Assembly: GCA_900551465.1 (NCBI GenBank)
Contig: URWL01000120.1
Coordinates: 1-6,427, forward strand
Direction: 5' to 3'
DNA length: 6,427 nucleotides
Source of the DNA: an uncultured Blautia sp.
GTDB lineage: Bacteria > Bacillota > Clostridia > Lachnospirales > Lachnospiraceae
Each line of letters starts with the position of its first letter. Position 1 is the stretch's first letter. Under the pieces are notes generated by a model. The model did no database searches, was not told where the DNA came from, and worked only from the letters and a program-made list of their open reading frames with translations. Shown in pieces: positions 5,460-6,427 of this stretch. The position numbers and the translations under genes are program-made.

Positions 5460-5477
5460 AACATATAAAAGTATGTT
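5460..5477. promoter_or_regulatory. Palindrome at the aspartokinase transcription start, possible operator or leader hairpin
   Basis: The plus strand reads AACATATAAAAGTATGTT, a perfect 6-base inverted repeat AACATA/TATGTT with a 6-base centre. It begins four bases downstream of the predicted -10 and spans the expected start of transcription, a usual place for a repressor site. The repressor is unknown. The stem is all A/T except one pair per arm, so chance is a real alternative. Confidence 0.3.
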
Positions 5478-5481
5478 TCTT

Positions 5482-5510
5482 ATTTTATTGAAAAAAGGGT
5501 TGTTTTGCAA
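5482..5510 (-). promoter_or_regulatory. Sigma-A-type promoter of the aspartokinase gene
   Basis: On the minus strand TTGCAA (5505-5510), a 17-base spacer and TAAAAT (5482-5487) form a good vegetative promoter. Transcription would start near 5475, leaving a leader of about 57 bases, too short to hold a lysine riboswitch or T-box. No clear terminator for trmO precedes it, so some readthrough from trmO is possible. Confidence 0.65.
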
Positions 5511-5558
5511 GTATTTCTTTTATTTTAGTGAAATTTCTCTGACCAAACGTTATTTTCG

Positions 5559-6266
5559 TCATGATTTTTTATAATCTGATACACCACATACGGTCAGCAC
5601 TCCGTCTTTTACATAAAAATTTATATTTTTCTTCCCATATGCAAGCCCGTAAATTCTTTCAGGATCTTCCTGATATCCTGGACGAGGATCATTTTCCAGT
5701 ACCTCCTCCAACGCTTTTCTTTTTTCTTTTGGAATTTCTTTTAGATACTCTTCCGGAAATTCCACCTTGAGCCGATGATCTTTTATCCTGTCTGTAAATC
5801 CTCCCGATGCCTGCGGATGTCCATCTACATAAGGCAAATACGGCTTAATATCAAATATAGGCGTTCCGTCCATAAGATCTGCACCGCAAATATGAAGCAC
5901 CGGTCCTAATTCCGGGTGAAATTCTACTTTTTCCAGCCGAACGGAAGAAAGCCCCAGATTATTCGGGCGAAAAGGAGATCTGGTAGCAAATACTCCCTTT
6001 CTTATATTTCCGCCTAACCGCGGCGGTCTTACTGTTGGGGACCATTTTTTTCCTGCAGCCTCAGAAAACTGCCAGATCAGCCATATATAATCATATTCTT
6101 CTATTCCCCGAAATGCTTCCGCAACCCGATATTCCGGTTCAAAAATAATCTGTGCCTTTTGTTTTTTCAGCCAATTGCTCTGATGGGGTATCCCAAATTT
6201 TTCCGGAAAATCATTGTGTATTCTTGCGATTACCTTAAGTTCTGGTCCCACGCATCTTTCCTGCAT
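5559..6266 (-). CDS. trmO: tRNA (N6-threonylcarbamoyladenosine(37)-N6)-methyltransferase TrmO (TsaA/YaeB family)
   Basis: TrmO uses S-adenosylmethionine to methylate N6 of t6A at position 37 of tRNA-Thr species, a modification that fine-tunes decoding. The 235-residue protein has the family's beta-barrel signatures in order: HNDFPEKFGIPHQ (17-29), FRGIEEYDYIWLIWQF (52-67), RPPRLGGNIRKGVFATRSPF (80-99) running into RPNNLGLSSVRL, and DGTPIFDIKPYLPYVD (133-148). The smaller C-terminal domain follows, with YGLAYGKKNINFYV (206-219). H28 stands where many members have arginine (FGIPRQ). The start at 6266 has GGAGG 9 bases upstream. It follows the symporter gene by 26 bases and probably shares its transcript. 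The product is cytoplasmic. The family is very clear; the exact tRNA substrate is taken from studied members. Confidence 0.95.
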   Translation of the reverse strand: MQERCVGPELKVIARIHNDFPEKFGIPHQSNWLKKQKAQIIFEPEYRVAEAFRGIEEYDYIWLIWQFSEAAGKKWSPTVRPPRLGGNIRKGVFATRSPFRPNNLGLSSVRLEKVEFHPELGPVLHICGADLMDGTPIFDIKPYLPYVDGHPQASGGFTDRIKDHRLKVEFPEEYLKEIPKEKRKALEEVLENDPRPGYQEDPERIYGLAYGKKNINFYVKDGVLTVCGVSDYKKS

Positions 6267-6292
6267 GCTTATTTTCCTCCAAAATCTGACTT

Positions 6293-6427
6293 TTATCTTT
6301 CAATCGTTTCTATCGGTGTATCATCCTTCTTGTCAAGATCATGAATGTATTTTTTCGTCTCACTTACGATCACATTTGACAAAAGCAGTACCGCAATCAG
6401 ATTTGGGATTGCCATCAACGCATTCAG
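6293..6427 (-). CDS. Sodium:alanine symporter (AGCS family), C-terminal 44 residues only
   Basis: Only the end of the gene is inside the window; the stop codon is TAA at 6293-6295. The visible residues begin LNALMAIPNLIAVLLLSNVI, the last membrane helix typical of AGCS amino acid carriers (often written as NALMAIPNLIALLLLS). A charged cytoplasmic tail follows, with SETKKYIHDLDKKD. The full protein would be a multi-pass inner-membrane carrier that brings in alanine or glycine with sodium. It lies directly upstream of trmO with a 26-base gap, suggesting one transcript. The family call rests on a short piece but the motif is distinctive. Confidence 0.75.
   Translation of the reverse strand: MNALMAIPNLIAVLLLSNVIVSETKKYIHDLDKKDDTPIETIER

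Noticed and set aside
5419..5558. Lysine riboswitch or T-box upstream of the aspartokinase
   Set aside because: The predicted leader is about 57 bases and the whole gap 140. No conserved riboswitch-like sequence or leader terminator is visible.
1..6427. CRISPR array, tRNA/rRNA, insertion sequence or prophage signs
   Set aside because: There are no regularly spaced repeats, no tRNA-like cloverleaf, no transposase or phage gene, and no terminal repeats. A Cas4-like nuclease motif occurs only as part of the helicase fusion.

Overview
The window looks like chromosomal DNA from a low-to-moderate-GC Firmicute, most likely a gut Clostridium-type bacterium of the Lachnospiraceae kind. The evidence is the AT-rich intergenic DNA with sigma-A-type promoters, strong AGGAGG ribosome binding sites, a YclM-like aspartokinase, an HPr-like protein without its catalytic histidine, and a helicase fused to a RecB-type nuclease. 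This is inferred from gene style, not from a species marker. All six genes recognised lie on the minus strand, so they are read from right to left. No RNA gene, mobile element, CRISPR array or gene on the plus strand is supported.

In order of transcription: (1) the last 44 codons of a sodium:alanine (AGCS) symporter at the right edge, then 26 bases later trmO, which makes N6-methyl-t6A in tRNA; the two probably share a transcript. (2) An aspartokinase with its own promoter and a strong intrinsic terminator. (3) A two-gene operon of a radical SAM protein of the DNA modification/repair type and its overlapping DUF4130 partner. (4) A short HPr-like gene with its own promoters and terminator. (5) The first 452 codons of a Rad3/XPD/DinG-type iron-sulfur helicase with an N-terminal PD-(D/E)XK nuclease domain, cut by the left edge.

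The part most worth attention is the radical SAM-DUF4130 operon. Its promoter (TTGACA-17-TAAAAT) carries two sequences that closely match the Gram-positive LexA (SOS) box. One fills the spacer and the other covers the predicted transcription start, together forming a nearly perfect inverted repeat around the -10. The radical SAM protein also has a helix-hairpin-helix DNA-binding segment and, near its C-terminus, QLSLF, which is the textbook sliding-clamp-binding pentapeptide. Together these point to a DNA-damage-induced, replisome-linked repair system whose chemistry, as far as I know, is undescribed. The nuclease-helicase gene lies less than 0.5 kb beyond this operon, with only the HPr-like gene between, but it has no LexA box of its own that I can see.

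Start sites were revised where ribosome binding sites allowed: the radical SAM gene at 3944, the DUF4130 gene probably at a GTG at 2629, and the aspartokinase at 5418. No gene-free stretch exceeds 300 bases; the longest gaps (about 130 to 155 bases) hold the promoters and terminators listed.
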